Assembly (NCBI GenBank): GCA_913045175.1
Contig: CAJWQG010000012.1
Coordinates: 1-64,000 of the forward strand
Source of the DNA: an uncultured Gammaproteobacteria bacterium
Lineage (GTDB): Bacteria > Pseudomonadota > Gammaproteobacteria > Pseudomonadales > Azotimanducaceae
DNA length: 64,000 bases
Direction: 5' to 3'
Shown here piece after piece: positions 16,756 to 25,618 of the stretch (the stretch's first letter is position 1; each line of letters begins with the position of its first letter). Both the position numbers and the translations under genes were made by a program. The notes beneath the pieces were generated by a model. That model was not told the origin of the DNA and made no database searches. It saw only the letters and a program-made list of their open reading frames with translations.

Positions 16756-19700
16756 GCTTTGCCGAAAACGTCGCCGCACTAGCGGCGCGGCGACCAGTCG
16801 CCATTAGTGTCATGGCCATCGCCATTGCCCTCGTAGGGTGGCTGTCGTGGAAACAACTGCCCGTTGACCTGCTCCCTGATCTGCAAAGCCCAACGATTGC
16901 AGTTTCAATCAGGGCCGGTGATCGACCACCCACCGAGATGGAAAGATTGTATGGTGAGCAGCTTGAACAACGCTTGTTTACCGTGCAGGGCATCCGTGAA
17001 ATATCGCAGGTAGCTCGAAGTGGCAAGCTGGTGGCGACCATCATTTTCGAGTGGGATGCCAATCTCGAAATTGGTCTGGTTGAAGTACAAAAAGCACTGG
17101 GACCCATGGGGGCCGACCCTGCCGTAGATGAGGTCGTCGTCAGACGTTTCGACCCGCGCCAGGCGCCCGTACTCACTTTCGGCCTCATCGCACCGACCGG
17201 CAAACCCGATCTCGCAGAACTAAGACAACTCGCCAGAAGACAGGTTGCAACAAATCTTGAACAGCTTTCAGGGATCGCCGAGGTTAGAGTAACCGGCGGG
17301 CGTGAAAAAGAACTCCGCATCGAACTGGACCGATACAAACTTGATGCTTTCAACGTGAGTCTGGCCCAGGTTGAGCAAAGGCTACAGGCGGAAAACCAGG
17401 ACTTCAACGCCGGGACCCTCGAGCAGGATTCCAAGATCTTTCTCGTGCGCGGCATGTCCCGATTTCGTCGCGCCGAAGACGTTGCAAATGTTGTAGTCCG
17501 ATATGCGACCGCTGCAGACGGCAGTCAACAGGCTATCCGGGTATCCGATGTTGGTAACGTTAAGCTGGTAGATCAGGAATTTGATCATCTGGTTCGAGTC
17601 AACGGTATCGAGGGTGTTGGCCTTGCGATTTACAAGGAAGCGGCCGCCAATACGGTCGAAGTATCTCAGGTAGTACACAAGGCAATGACCAACGTCGCCC
17701 GCGACTTACCTAACGTGGAACTGATCGAAGTCAACGACGACGCGGCACTGGTTATCGACGCCCTGTCAGACCTGCAGATCGCGGCTGGTGTTGGTATTTT
17801 CCTGGCGCTGGTAATCCTGGCGCTTTTCTTGCGCTCCGCGGGCGCGACGCTAGTCGTATTCGCGGCCGTACCAGTTTCGATTCTCGCGGCGCTATTCCTG
17901 ATGGGGCTTGGTTCACAGACACTCAACATCGTCACGCTCGCTGGACTCGCTCTCGGCGCAGGCATGTTGGTCGACAATGCAATCGTTGTAGTAGAAAGTA
18001 TTTATCGAAGGCTTGCCGAGGGTGACTCACCCAGCACCGCCGCCGCAACAGGAACAGGACAGGTCGCGGGCGCTATCACTGCATCAACCCTAACAACCTG
18101 TGTCGTCTTTCTACCCGTGCTATTCGTGCAGGGTATGGCGGCAAGACTAATCGAAGGTATCGCATTCACCGTGATTGCATCGTTACTGGCATCGCTCGTC
18201 GTCGCAATGATGTTAATTCCTGCATTGGCACGCTGGTTTATGCCGGATGCATCGGACAATCCGGAAGCCGCATTTCCCAAGTATCGACAGAAACTGGAAG
18301 CACTCGTACGCAAGTTGCTGGCGAGACCTGGTCAGACTGTAGCCATTACCCTGGTGATCGCTGGCCTCGCCATCTTCTCTTTAGTAAAGCTGGGAACGGA
18401 GTTACTACCTTCGGCGGACCCTAGACAGTTCTCTCTCAGAGTAGTTGGCCCTTCCGGACAACGAGTCGAATCAACCTCCCGACTTATTGAAAGTATCGAA
18501 TCGTTATTGAACCAGGCAAACGGTGAAAATTTGGAGGCAGTTCTGTCAGAAATTGGCCGCCTGCCAGAAGATACACGTCTCATTCGAACTGAACTAACAG
18601 AAGAGAATACCGCGGAACTCACGGTTCGCGTCGGCGAGAAGGGATTCACCGGAAAGCAACTCGCCGATCATCTGTCACCTCACCTTGAAACCATGGAAAG
18701 AACCGAGTTCGACTGGCAGGTAGGTTCCAGCGCACTCGCCAGCGCACTCGGTAGTGCAGGCCCATCAGTTGTTGTCGAAGTTTCCGGGCAAGCATTGCCC
18801 GATATAAGACGGGGCACCGAGATGATTCAACAACGGCTCGCCGAACTGCCGGAACTTTGGAATGTACGCTCTTCATTCGAAGGTGGCCCTCCAGAACTGA
18901 GAATCGTCCTGGATCGAACCATGGCAGACGGCCTTGGTATCGACCTCAATACACTTGCCAGGGTGCTTGAGGCCTCGCTCGATGGGCGCGACGTTACCAC
19001 ACTGTCCACAGGCGATGAAGATAAGCCAGTAAGACTGCGTACTGAAAACACCACAAGAGAGGACCTCGAACAAATCGTTTTCCGCTCAAACCTCGGGCAA
19101 AAAGTAACCGTAGGCGAAATAGCCCGATTCGAAGAAGTCGAAGGTGCAAGAGAAATATTTCGTCGTGATCAGCGCCGTACTGCGATCGTAACTGCAGAAA
19201 TCTCGGAGTCTGTTGAATACCCCGAAGCAGTCGCCGCCGTATCAAAAACACTAGAAGAACCCCTGGTCCCCGGATTAAACGCCCAGCTGCGTGGCGAGGA
19301 AGCTGAAAGAATCAAGACATTCAACGAACTGAAACTGGCTGGGATTCTGGCACTGGTGCTGGTGCTGATGGTTCTGGCAGGATCGTTCGAATCATTTATA
19401 CATCCAATTACAGTCCTATCCGCAATACCGATCGCATTGGTCGGCGTCGCACTGGTCCTGGGGATCGTTGGTGAGCCGATTGGTGTCATGGCGATGATGG
19501 GATTCATTGTGTTGGCAGGTGTCGCAGTTAATGATGCAGTACTCCTCCTGGCTACCGCACGTCAATCAATGGCACAGGGAGTTGATCGCGTCGAAGCGCT
19601 TGTTTCCGCCGCTGGCATCAGACTTCGACCAATCCTGATGACGACGCTAACGACCGTACTGGTGTTGATGCCTCTTATTTTCGGGACAGGCGAAGGTGCG

Positions 19701-19823
19701 TCGTTGCGCGCACCGATGGCCATTACCATCATCAGCGGTATCATCGCTTCGACGGCAGGTTCTCTTCTGATACTACCCTGCGTTTACCTGTTGCTGGATC
19801 GCATCAGGCTCAGGAATACCTAA
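16752..19823 (+). CDS. RND family efflux permease
   Basis: A 1023-residue RND pump of standard length: helix 1, a large periplasmic porter loop, helices 2-6, a second loop (GTELLPSADPRQFSLRVVGPSGQRV) and helices 8-12. The helix-4 stretch reads GAGMLVDNAIVVVES, with one Asp; the helix-10 position where AcrB has Lys940 reads AGVAVNDAVLL. The TTG start overlaps the adaptor stop by 4 bases, and the gene ends one base into the next ATG. RND pumps use the proton gradient to move lipophilic compounds from periplasm or membrane. With the next gene it could form a heteromeric pump, like MdtBC. Confidence 0.92.
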   Translation: MSFAENVAALAARRPVAISVMAIAIALVGWLSWKQLPVDLLPDLQSPTIAVSIRAGDRPPTEMERLYGEQLEQRLFTVQGIREISQVARSGKLVATIIFEWDANLEIGLVEVQKALGPMGADPAVDEVVVRRFDPRQAPVLTFGLIAPTGKPDLAELRQLARRQVATNLEQLSGIAEVRVTGGREKELRIELDRYKLDAFNVSLAQVEQRLQAENQDFNAGTLEQDSKIFLVRGMSRFRRAEDVANVVVRYATAADGSQQAIRVSDVGNVKLVDQEFDHLVRVNGIEGVGLAIYKEAAANTVEVSQVVHKAMTNVARDLPNVELIEVNDDAALVIDALSDLQIAAGVGIFLALVILALFLRSAGATLVVFAAVPVSILAALFLMGLGSQTLNIVTLAGLALGAGMLVDNAIVVVESIYRRLAEGDSPSTAAATGTGQVAGAITASTLTTCVVFLPVLFVQGMAARLIEGIAFTVIASLLASLVVAMMLIPALARWFMPDASDNPEAAFPKYRQKLEALVRKLLARPGQTVAITLVIAGLAIFSLVKLGTELLPSADPRQFSLRVVGPSGQRVESTSRLIESIESLLNQANGENLEAVLSEIGRLPEDTRLIRTELTEENTAELTVRVGEKGFTGKQLADHLSPHLETMERTEFDWQVGSSALASALGSAGPSVVVEVSGQALPDIRRGTEMIQQRLAELPELWNVRSSFEGGPPELRIVLDRTMADGLGIDLNTLARVLEASLDGRDVTTLSTGDEDKPVRLRTENTTREDLEQIVFRSNLGQKVTVGEIARFEEVEGAREIFRRDQRRTAIVTAEISESVEYPEAVAAVSKTLEEPLVPGLNAQLRGEEAERIKTFNELKLAGILALVLVLMVLAGSFESFIHPITVLSAIPIALVGVALVLGIVGEPIGVMAMMGFIVLAGVAVNDAVLLLATARQSMAQGVDRVEALVSAAGIRLRPILMTTLTTVLVLMPLIFGTGEGASLRAPMAITIISGIIASTAGSLLILPCVYLLLDRIRLRNT

Positions 19824-22800
19824 TGAACTTTCTCATGTTGCCGATCTATCGACCGGTTGCTGTTGCGATGTTCTTTCTTGGCATCATGATCCTTGGCAGC
19901 GTCGCATGGCAACGGATGCCGGTGGAATTAATCCCGAGACTTGTTGGTAGCGAAATCAGGGTCAATTTCAATCGTCCAGGCAGCCAACCTGACGTAATAG
20001 AGAGGGAGATCCTGTTACCGCTTCAGGCCCAGGTGTCTACCATGTCAGACGTCGCCGAGACACATGGACAGATTCGCGGCCCTAGCGGCAACTTTACAGT
20101 CCGATTCGAACCCGGAGTGGACATCAAAGTACGTGAATTTGAACTGCAGCGTATGGTCACCGAACTGCAGCGAACCCAACCCCAGGGCACATGGCTGGGC
20201 GTACAGTCGACGGGAACAGGCGCCATTTCCGAACTGGCGATGATGATTCACGTTCTGGGCAGTGGCAGCGATGATAAAGATGCGCTATATGATCTGGCGG
20301 ACCAGATCGTGGCACCTCGATTCGCCTCTATCTCCGGTGTCAGTCAGGTGACGGCAACGGGAGGTGCCAAGCGACAGGTGACTGTAACCGTCGATCCAAC
20401 GAGGACTACCGCAGTCGGACTTTCTGTAGAGAGCGTCATGGACGCGGTGCGACGGACCGTCGGTCGTATTCGATACACGGGCAGCCTGGAGAACGAATCC
20501 GGCCGAACCTCGGTAATGCTCGACGGAAGACCCGTTGGCGTAAACTCTCTTGCCAATTCGAGGGTAGTCTATGACCGACCCGCCCTCTTGCAACATACCA
20601 GCGATGTTGTGATCGGCCCCGGTCGGGAAGAACAGCTATTTCGCGTGAACGGTCAACCTGCCGTTGGCCTCGTCATATTTCAGGATCAGGATACAAATCT
20701 GGTGCGACTGGGTCGTACGCTGCGAGAGCGGGTTGAGGAAGTTCAACAGGAGCTAAAACCGCAGGGTCTGGACCTGGTCATTGGATTCGATGCAGCGGAC
20801 GCTATTGAAACTCAAATCACTCATCTGTCCAGGCTTGGGGCATCAGGATTTGCCATCGCGCTGGTCGTACTATATCTGTTCTTGCGCCAGTGGCGTGCCG
20901 TTGCTGTCGTTGGTCTCGCCGTTCCCGTGAGCCTAATGACCGCATTAGCCTTTTTGTATCTGGTTGGTCAAACGCTAAACCTGGTATCGCTATTCGGCCT
21001 CATGCTTGCGATTGGACTGGTGGTAGACAACAGCGTGGTCGTTTTCGAAGCAATCCAGCGACACCTCGAACGCAGTGCAAATATCGAGGATGCCGTGCAG
21101 GAAGGATTACGTCGTACCGTCAGGGCTATCCTCGCGGCCAGCGCCACAACTGCCGTCGTTTTTCTCCCAATAATATTGGTCGAGTTTGACGATCCCATAA
21201 TCCGCCAGGTGGCATCCATTATCAGTCTTGCAATATTGTTGCCGCTTTCGGCTTCCCTGCTGGTAGCCGTCGGTCTCGTGCCGCTGCTCGCCAACTATCT
21301 TGCCGCGCCGGCAGCGGCGCAAAGACTTGCCGATGCAAGGGACAGAAGATCAGCCAAGGCGAATCTGGTAGCGCCGGACCAGGCGAAACTATTTTTCGGA
21401 GGAATCGTCGCGTCAGCACTGCGACATCCACCAACCTGGATTGCGGGTACCGCGGGTGCGGTGTTACTTACCGCTGCCATCGCTTTACCCTGGGTAATGA
21501 CTAACAGCAGTGGCGATCAAGCCACGGAACCAGACACGATTCAACTCGTCGCACAGTTCCCCTCTGAACGAACGTTGGCCGTTTCAAGCGCTGCCATGGC
21601 AAGACTGGAACGCGAGGTACTCGATGATCCTGTGGTTCGATCTGTTGAAACGCAGATACAGGAAGATGGTGGATCCCTGACAATCCATCTCATCGATCGA
21701 GATGAGAGGCCGGATGATTTCAAGGCGCAATCCATTCGAGACAAGATCTACCAGGCCGCTCGCAAGGTTAGGGGTGGACTTCGCATCCTTAGACCTGGTG
21801 ATGAAAATGCCGGCGGCGGTAAAGGCGGTGGCGGCGCAGGAGCGTTTGGAGGAGAGCCTACCGAGATTGTTTTATCGGGACCGGACAGCGCTGTACTGAT
21901 GAGTATCGCGGATAACGTAGAGTCTCAGTTGGAATCAACACAACAGGTCGTCAGCGCATGGACGTCGGTGCAACCTGGCATGAGTGAATTCTGGGTCGAG
22001 CCGATCCCGCAGGCGTTTGAGTCTCTTGGCCTTACCTTCTCCCAGGTGTTACCAGTACTGCAGCTCGCCGGTCGTGAAGGTCAGCAAATGCAAACAGGTT
22101 TCGTACAGCATAACGGTCGAGAATTGCCGTTAATCGTCGAACGAAAAGATGCCCGAGAAGAAAACATTGGCATGCGGGATCTAACCCGGCTACGCGTTCA
22201 AACGCCCTCTGGTGTGATGCCGGTCACTGCACTTGCCACCATGCGGCAAATGCCTCCACCTTCTGTGATCTCGCATCACAATGGTCGTCGCGAGATAAGC
22301 GTGTTGTATCGACTACGAGATGACATCCCCGATACAGGTCCAACGCGCCTCGGCATTGAAGAGGAGATTGCCCAATCGGTGCGTGCGATTCCCCGACCGA
22401 GTGGGGTGAGCATCGAAATGGACGACGAGAATGAAACTGAAAGCTGGTTCAGAGAAATTGCCACACCGGCCGTCGCATTACTCTTCCTTGTCCTCGCAAT
22501 GACTTTTGAATCGCTCACATTACCTGTCCTGGTACTGCTAGCACTACCACTTACCATCCTCGGTGCGGCGTGGGCGCTTGCCTTCGCTGGCATCTCGTTC
22601 GAGATGATGTCAGCGCTTGGTGCCTTGGTGCTCGTTGGGCTCACTGTTAACCCTGCCATTCTGCTGGTAGACCGGATGCAACAACTCATCCGTCAGGGTG
22701 GGTGGAGTATAGGCGCGGCTGCGTTCGCCGCGGTGAAGGAACGAACCCGACCCGTATTGATGACTTCCGCTACGACTATTGCCGGGCTTTGGCCTCTGGC

Positions 22801-24589
22801 CATTGTCACAGGCAGAGAGAATGAGATCTGGCCGCCTTTCGCCACGGTCGTCATCGGTGGACTGGTGACATCCAGCCTGCTCACGCTGTTGATGATTCCA
22901 GTCGGCTTCATTCTGCTAAAAAGAGTTGATGAGTTTTTTAGCAGGGCCGGTCCCTGGCTTGTACTGGTTTGGATGGGAAGCACGCTCGCAACAATGGCAG
23001 CACTCATCCTGACCGACACGCTAACAACACTACTATGGCAGTCGATTACCACTCTGCTCGCAGGCTCAGTGTATCTGGCACTAATCATTCTAATTTTTCG
23101 ACCTAAAGAGATACCCGAGCCGGATACCAGTAATGGTCCGCCAACACTCACCGTAAGTCATCTACATAAGACCTATGGGTTACCAGGTGCGTTCAAGACC
23201 GCGCTGCTAGCACCCAGGCGATACGCCGAGAAAGTGCTCGAACGGGGAGGTAAGGTTTTTCTTCCCGCTGACGCCCGGGATAGATTTGTACCACTCACCC
23301 TTGGCATGTTGGGAGTCGCTACCATCGCTACGCTTGTTCGATCGGACTTCTGGCAGATGTTTTTCTGGATGACAGCCGGGGTACTGCTCTCGCGTCTACT
23401 ATTCGAGGTCAGAAGATATAGAGGTTACGTTACCGATAGCGGCCAGGTTCTGCCTGGTGGGGTTGAGGGAAAACTAACTCTCACTCTTCCCTGGTTGATA
23501 ATCGCATCCTTTCTTTACTACGCCGCAATCAATCCACATCTTCAGGGCACTGTGAAACTGGATACCTATTTCATATGCGCCCTGGCAGCAGTGTTAGTCG
23601 CGGCCATTCAGGGAATGAGACGCAGCGCACAGCAGCAGGCAAGAGGCGAACTTCCCAGGCGAGTAGCTCGAGGTGGCACAGGTATCTTCATCAACCTCTG
23701 GCGCACCTGGTCAGCACGCATCGCCGGCCTGGATTTACCCGTGGACCCAATCGTTGCACTCGCAAGTGTCAATTTTGAAGTTGACCGTGGAATGATCGGC
23801 ATTCTCGGACCCAACGGCGCGGGGAAAACAACATTACTGCGTCAGCTCGCAGGTGTACTGAATCCCACTCGCGGGACAATACGATATGGTGGCGTTCCGC
23901 TGCCAAGCATTCAAAGACATCTGGCCCGTTGGGTTGGTTACTTGCCTCAGGACGCAGGCTTACCAGGCGGTATGTCACCCAAGGAGTATCTCACCTGGTA
24001 TGCGGCGCTCTACGATATTCCTGCAGGCATCCGCGATGAACGAGTCAGCGGACTCTTGAAAGAGGTGGGACTGGAAGACAAGGTGAACGACAAGATCGAG
24101 TCACTCTCCGGCGGAATGAAACAACGAGTTGCTGTCGCCAGGACCCTGCTTCGTCTACCTCCTATCATCATCGTCGATGAGCCCACGGTGGGCCTCGATC
24201 CTCGGGAACGTATCCGTTTCCGGAATCTGCTCAGCAGACTTGCACGTGAGCGCATCGTTCTCATGTCTACTCACGTGGTTGAGGATGTCGCCGTTGCCTG
24301 CGATCGAGTACTGGTAATCGCCAATGGCGAGCTCGTATTCGACGGTGGCACAAGCGAGCTTACCAGCAGTGCAATCGGACATGTCTGGGAAGTACGTACC
24401 CAACTGGGAGAAGATCCAGCGCTACCGGAAGATGCTATACGCACGCACGAAACACCGGCCGCGGACGGGCGAATCGTTCATCGCATCATCTCTGCAGAAG
24501 AGCCGGAAGGTGCTGATCCCCTCGACGCAACACTAGAAGACGGATATATGTGGCTCCTTACCGACACCGACCCTAGGGCTGTGACATGA
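19823..24589 (+). CDS. RND permease fused to an ABC ATPase domain
   Basis: A 1588-residue protein joining two transport engines. Residues 1 to about 1035 are a complete RND pump (helix 4 AIGLVVDNSVVVFE, helix-10 region GLTVNPAILLVDR). Two extra helices follow (about 1040-1095). At 1109-1119 comes LTVSHLHKTYG, which looks like the first strand of an ABC ATPase; it is followed by an insert with about four helices (1150-1270). The ATPase resumes at about 1310: Walker A GPNGAGKTT (1329-1337), signature LSGGMKQR (1428-1435), Walker B IIIVDEP with Asp1452/Glu1453, and STHVV. The tail matches that of the first ATPase of the operon. The frame is unbroken and of even composition, so it is not a chance join. 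Proton-driven and ATP-driven parts in one chain are, to my knowledge, not a described transporter class. Confidence 0.9.
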   Translation: MNFLMLPIYRPVAVAMFFLGIMILGSVAWQRMPVELIPRLVGSEIRVNFNRPGSQPDVIEREILLPLQAQVSTMSDVAETHGQIRGPSGNFTVRFEPGVDIKVREFELQRMVTELQRTQPQGTWLGVQSTGTGAISELAMMIHVLGSGSDDKDALYDLADQIVAPRFASISGVSQVTATGGAKRQVTVTVDPTRTTAVGLSVESVMDAVRRTVGRIRYTGSLENESGRTSVMLDGRPVGVNSLANSRVVYDRPALLQHTSDVVIGPGREEQLFRVNGQPAVGLVIFQDQDTNLVRLGRTLRERVEEVQQELKPQGLDLVIGFDAADAIETQITHLSRLGASGFAIALVVLYLFLRQWRAVAVVGLAVPVSLMTALAFLYLVGQTLNLVSLFGLMLAIGLVVDNSVVVFEAIQRHLERSANIEDAVQEGLRRTVRAILAASATTAVVFLPIILVEFDDPIIRQVASIISLAILLPLSASLLVAVGLVPLLANYLAAPAAAQRLADARDRRSAKANLVAPDQAKLFFGGIVASALRHPPTWIAGTAGAVLLTAAIALPWVMTNSSGDQATEPDTIQLVAQFPSERTLAVSSAAMARLEREVLDDPVVRSVETQIQEDGGSLTIHLIDRDERPDDFKAQSIRDKIYQAARKVRGGLRILRPGDENAGGGKGGGGAGAFGGEPTEIVLSGPDSAVLMSIADNVESQLESTQQVVSAWTSVQPGMSEFWVEPIPQAFESLGLTFSQVLPVLQLAGREGQQMQTGFVQHNGRELPLIVERKDAREENIGMRDLTRLRVQTPSGVMPVTALATMRQMPPPSVISHHNGRREISVLYRLRDDIPDTGPTRLGIEEEIAQSVRAIPRPSGVSIEMDDENETESWFREIATPAVALLFLVLAMTFESLTLPVLVLLALPLTILGAAWALAFAGISFEMMSALGALVLVGLTVNPAILLVDRMQQLIRQGGWSIGAAAFAAVKERTRPVLMTSATTIAGLWPLAIVTGRENEIWPPFATVVIGGLVTSSLLTLLMIPVGFILLKRVDEFFSRAGPWLVLVWMGSTLATMAALILTDTLTTLLWQSITTLLAGSVYLALIILIFRPKEIPEPDTSNGPPTLTVSHLHKTYGLPGAFKTALLAPRRYAEKVLERGGKVFLPADARDRFVPLTLGMLGVATIATLVRSDFWQMFFWMTAGVLLSRLLFEVRRYRGYVTDSGQVLPGGVEGKLTLTLPWLIIASFLYYAAINPHLQGTVKLDTYFICALAAVLVAAIQGMRRSAQQQARGELPRRVARGGTGIFINLWRTWSARIAGLDLPVDPIVALASVNFEVDRGMIGILGPNGAGKTTLLRQLAGVLNPTRGTIRYGGVPLPSIQRHLARWVGYLPQDAGLPGGMSPKEYLTWYAALYDIPAGIRDERVSGLLKEVGLEDKVNDKIESLSGGMKQRVAVARTLLRLPPIIIVDEPTVGLDPRERIRFRNLLSRLARERIVLMSTHVVEDVAVACDRVLVIANGELVFDGGTSELTSSAIGHVWEVRTQLGEDPALPEDAIRTHETPAADGRIVHRIISAEEPEGADPLDATLEDGYMWLLTDTDPRAVT

Positions 24590-25329
24590 AGCTTGCATTT
24601 GATATCGAGTTTATGCGTCACGCTATGCTTGTCGTGGCAGGACATCGCTTCTGGATGTTACCTTTTGCAACCCTGCCCTGGCTGGCGTTTCAGTACTACA
24701 TCACGATGGATGACCCGACCAAGATTATCGGGCCAGGTAGTGTTCAGGGCACACTAATAGGTGTACCCCTAACCGCGCTAGGAATGTTCTTCGGCATGCG
24801 GATGATCGCAGGCGAAATAGACGATCGTAGTCTCGAAATAGCCTATACGGTCCCTGGTGGATGTGAACGACTGTGGTTCGTTAAACTATTTTCGGCATTC
24901 CTGATGCTGGTTTTCACGGAAGCGATGCTTTCTATCCTGGTCTACTTTTTCTTTACGCCGTTTCCCCCCGGTGCCCTGTACGGTGCACTGCAAGCGTCTT
25001 GTTTCTATATGATCCTGGCGATGGCTCTGGGCGCCCTTTTCCGCAGCGAAACATCAGGACTTATCGGAACCGCCGCGTTATTGGGTCTTAACGGTCTACT
25101 GACCGGATTCGGGGATAGTCAGATGCGCTTTTCGCCGTTTTTTAATCCCTATGTGTATCTCGATACTTCGAGTTCTTCCAACGTAGTCGATGGTGGCTTC
25201 ACCAGCCCTGAGGAACTACTGGCCTGGACGATTCAAAATCGCATCGCCATGCTACTGTTGATGGGCGCCATACTTAGCCTTGCGTTCATGCGCTCGAATC
25301 GCCGCGAAACTATGTTAGACGGGATGTAA
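24586..25329 (+). CDS. ABC-2-type permease, last gene of the ABC-RND operon
   Basis: A 247-residue membrane protein with about six helices and the ABC-2 layout: helix 1 (FWMLPFATLPWLAF), helix 2 (GVPLTALGMFFGMRM), a cytosolic coupling segment GEIDDRSLEIAYTVPGGCERLWFVKL, then helices 3-6. It has no fused domain, unlike the permease encoded second in the operon. Its ATG overlaps the stop of the RND-ABC fusion by 4 bases, so its natural ATPase partner is that fused domain or the first-gene ATPase. Three hairpins follow its stop. Confidence 0.82.
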   Translation: MKLAFDIEFMRHAMLVVAGHRFWMLPFATLPWLAFQYYITMDDPTKIIGPGSVQGTLIGVPLTALGMFFGMRMIAGEIDDRSLEIAYTVPGGCERLWFVKLFSAFLMLVFTEAMLSILVYFFFTPFPPGALYGALQASCFYMILAMALGALFRSETSGLIGTAALLGLNGLLTGFGDSQMRFSPFFNPYVYLDTSSSSNVVDGGFTSPEELLAWTIQNRIAMLLLMGAILSLAFMRSNRRETMLDGM

Positions 25330-25349
25330 CCGATACATGAATGTATCGG
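25330..25349. terminator. Inverted repeat directly after the ABC-RND operon
   Basis: CCGATACAT-GA-ATGTATCGG is an exact 9-bp stem with a two-base centre, starting at the base after the permease stop. It lacks a U-run, so it may act as an mRNA 3' hairpin or a protein site. Confidence 0.45.
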
Positions 25350-25386
25350 CCGCAAATCGGCGACGTAAGTCGTTGATTTGTCGCGA

Positions 25387-25402
25387 GCGGGCTGAGGCCC
25401 GC
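25387..25402. terminator. GC-rich hairpin downstream of the ABC-RND operon
   Basis: GCGGGC-TGAG-GCCCGC is a compact 6-bp GC stem with a tetraloop, followed by GACTTTG. It is the second of three successive hairpins; alone it is a weak terminator. Confidence 0.4.
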
Positions 25403-25408
25403 GACTTT

Positions 25409-25435
25409 GAAAAAGTGCAGGACAGCACTTTTTCT
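25409..25435. terminator. Bidirectional rho-independent terminator
   Basis: GAAAAAGTGC-AGGACA-GCACTTTTTC is an exact 10-bp stem. The A-run on one arm and T-run on the other let it work on both strands, ending the ABC-RND operon on the plus strand and the alcohol-dehydrogenase transcript on the minus strand. Confidence 0.75.
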
Positions 25436-25445
25436 GCATAAACCC

Positions 25446-25607
25446 TCAGTCTTTTTTACTTTTGCTTGTTTCCTCGGCGTCCTTATCTTTCGACTCTGCC
25501 GACGGTTTAGACTGATCTATACTCGACCGATCCACACTAGCAAAGGCGCTCTGACTGGTACCCCCTACCGTCGCACGAGTTTTGGCTTTACGTATTTTTC
25601 TTTTCAC
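25446..25607 (-). CDS. Small Lys/Ser-rich protein
   Basis: A 53-residue frame with GTG start, reading VKRKIRKAKTRATVGG near the start and ending with a Lys/Glu/Ser-rich tail (KDKDAEETSKSKKD). TAGGAG lies 6 bases ahead of the GTG and the frame begins 12 bases after the alcohol-dehydrogenase stop, so it may be translated as the last gene of that transcript, ending just before the terminator. It is highly charged and probably disordered. I do not recognise a family; composition alone could make such a frame by chance. Confidence 0.4.
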   Translation of the reverse strand: MKRKIRKAKTRATVGGTSQSAFASVDRSSIDQSKPSAESKDKDAEETSKSKKD

Positions 25608-25618
25608 GGCCGCTCCTA

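Noticed and set aside
25330-25435. Three successive hairpins as a riboswitch or structured RNA
   Set aside because: They are simple independent stems after an operon stop; the last is a clear terminator.
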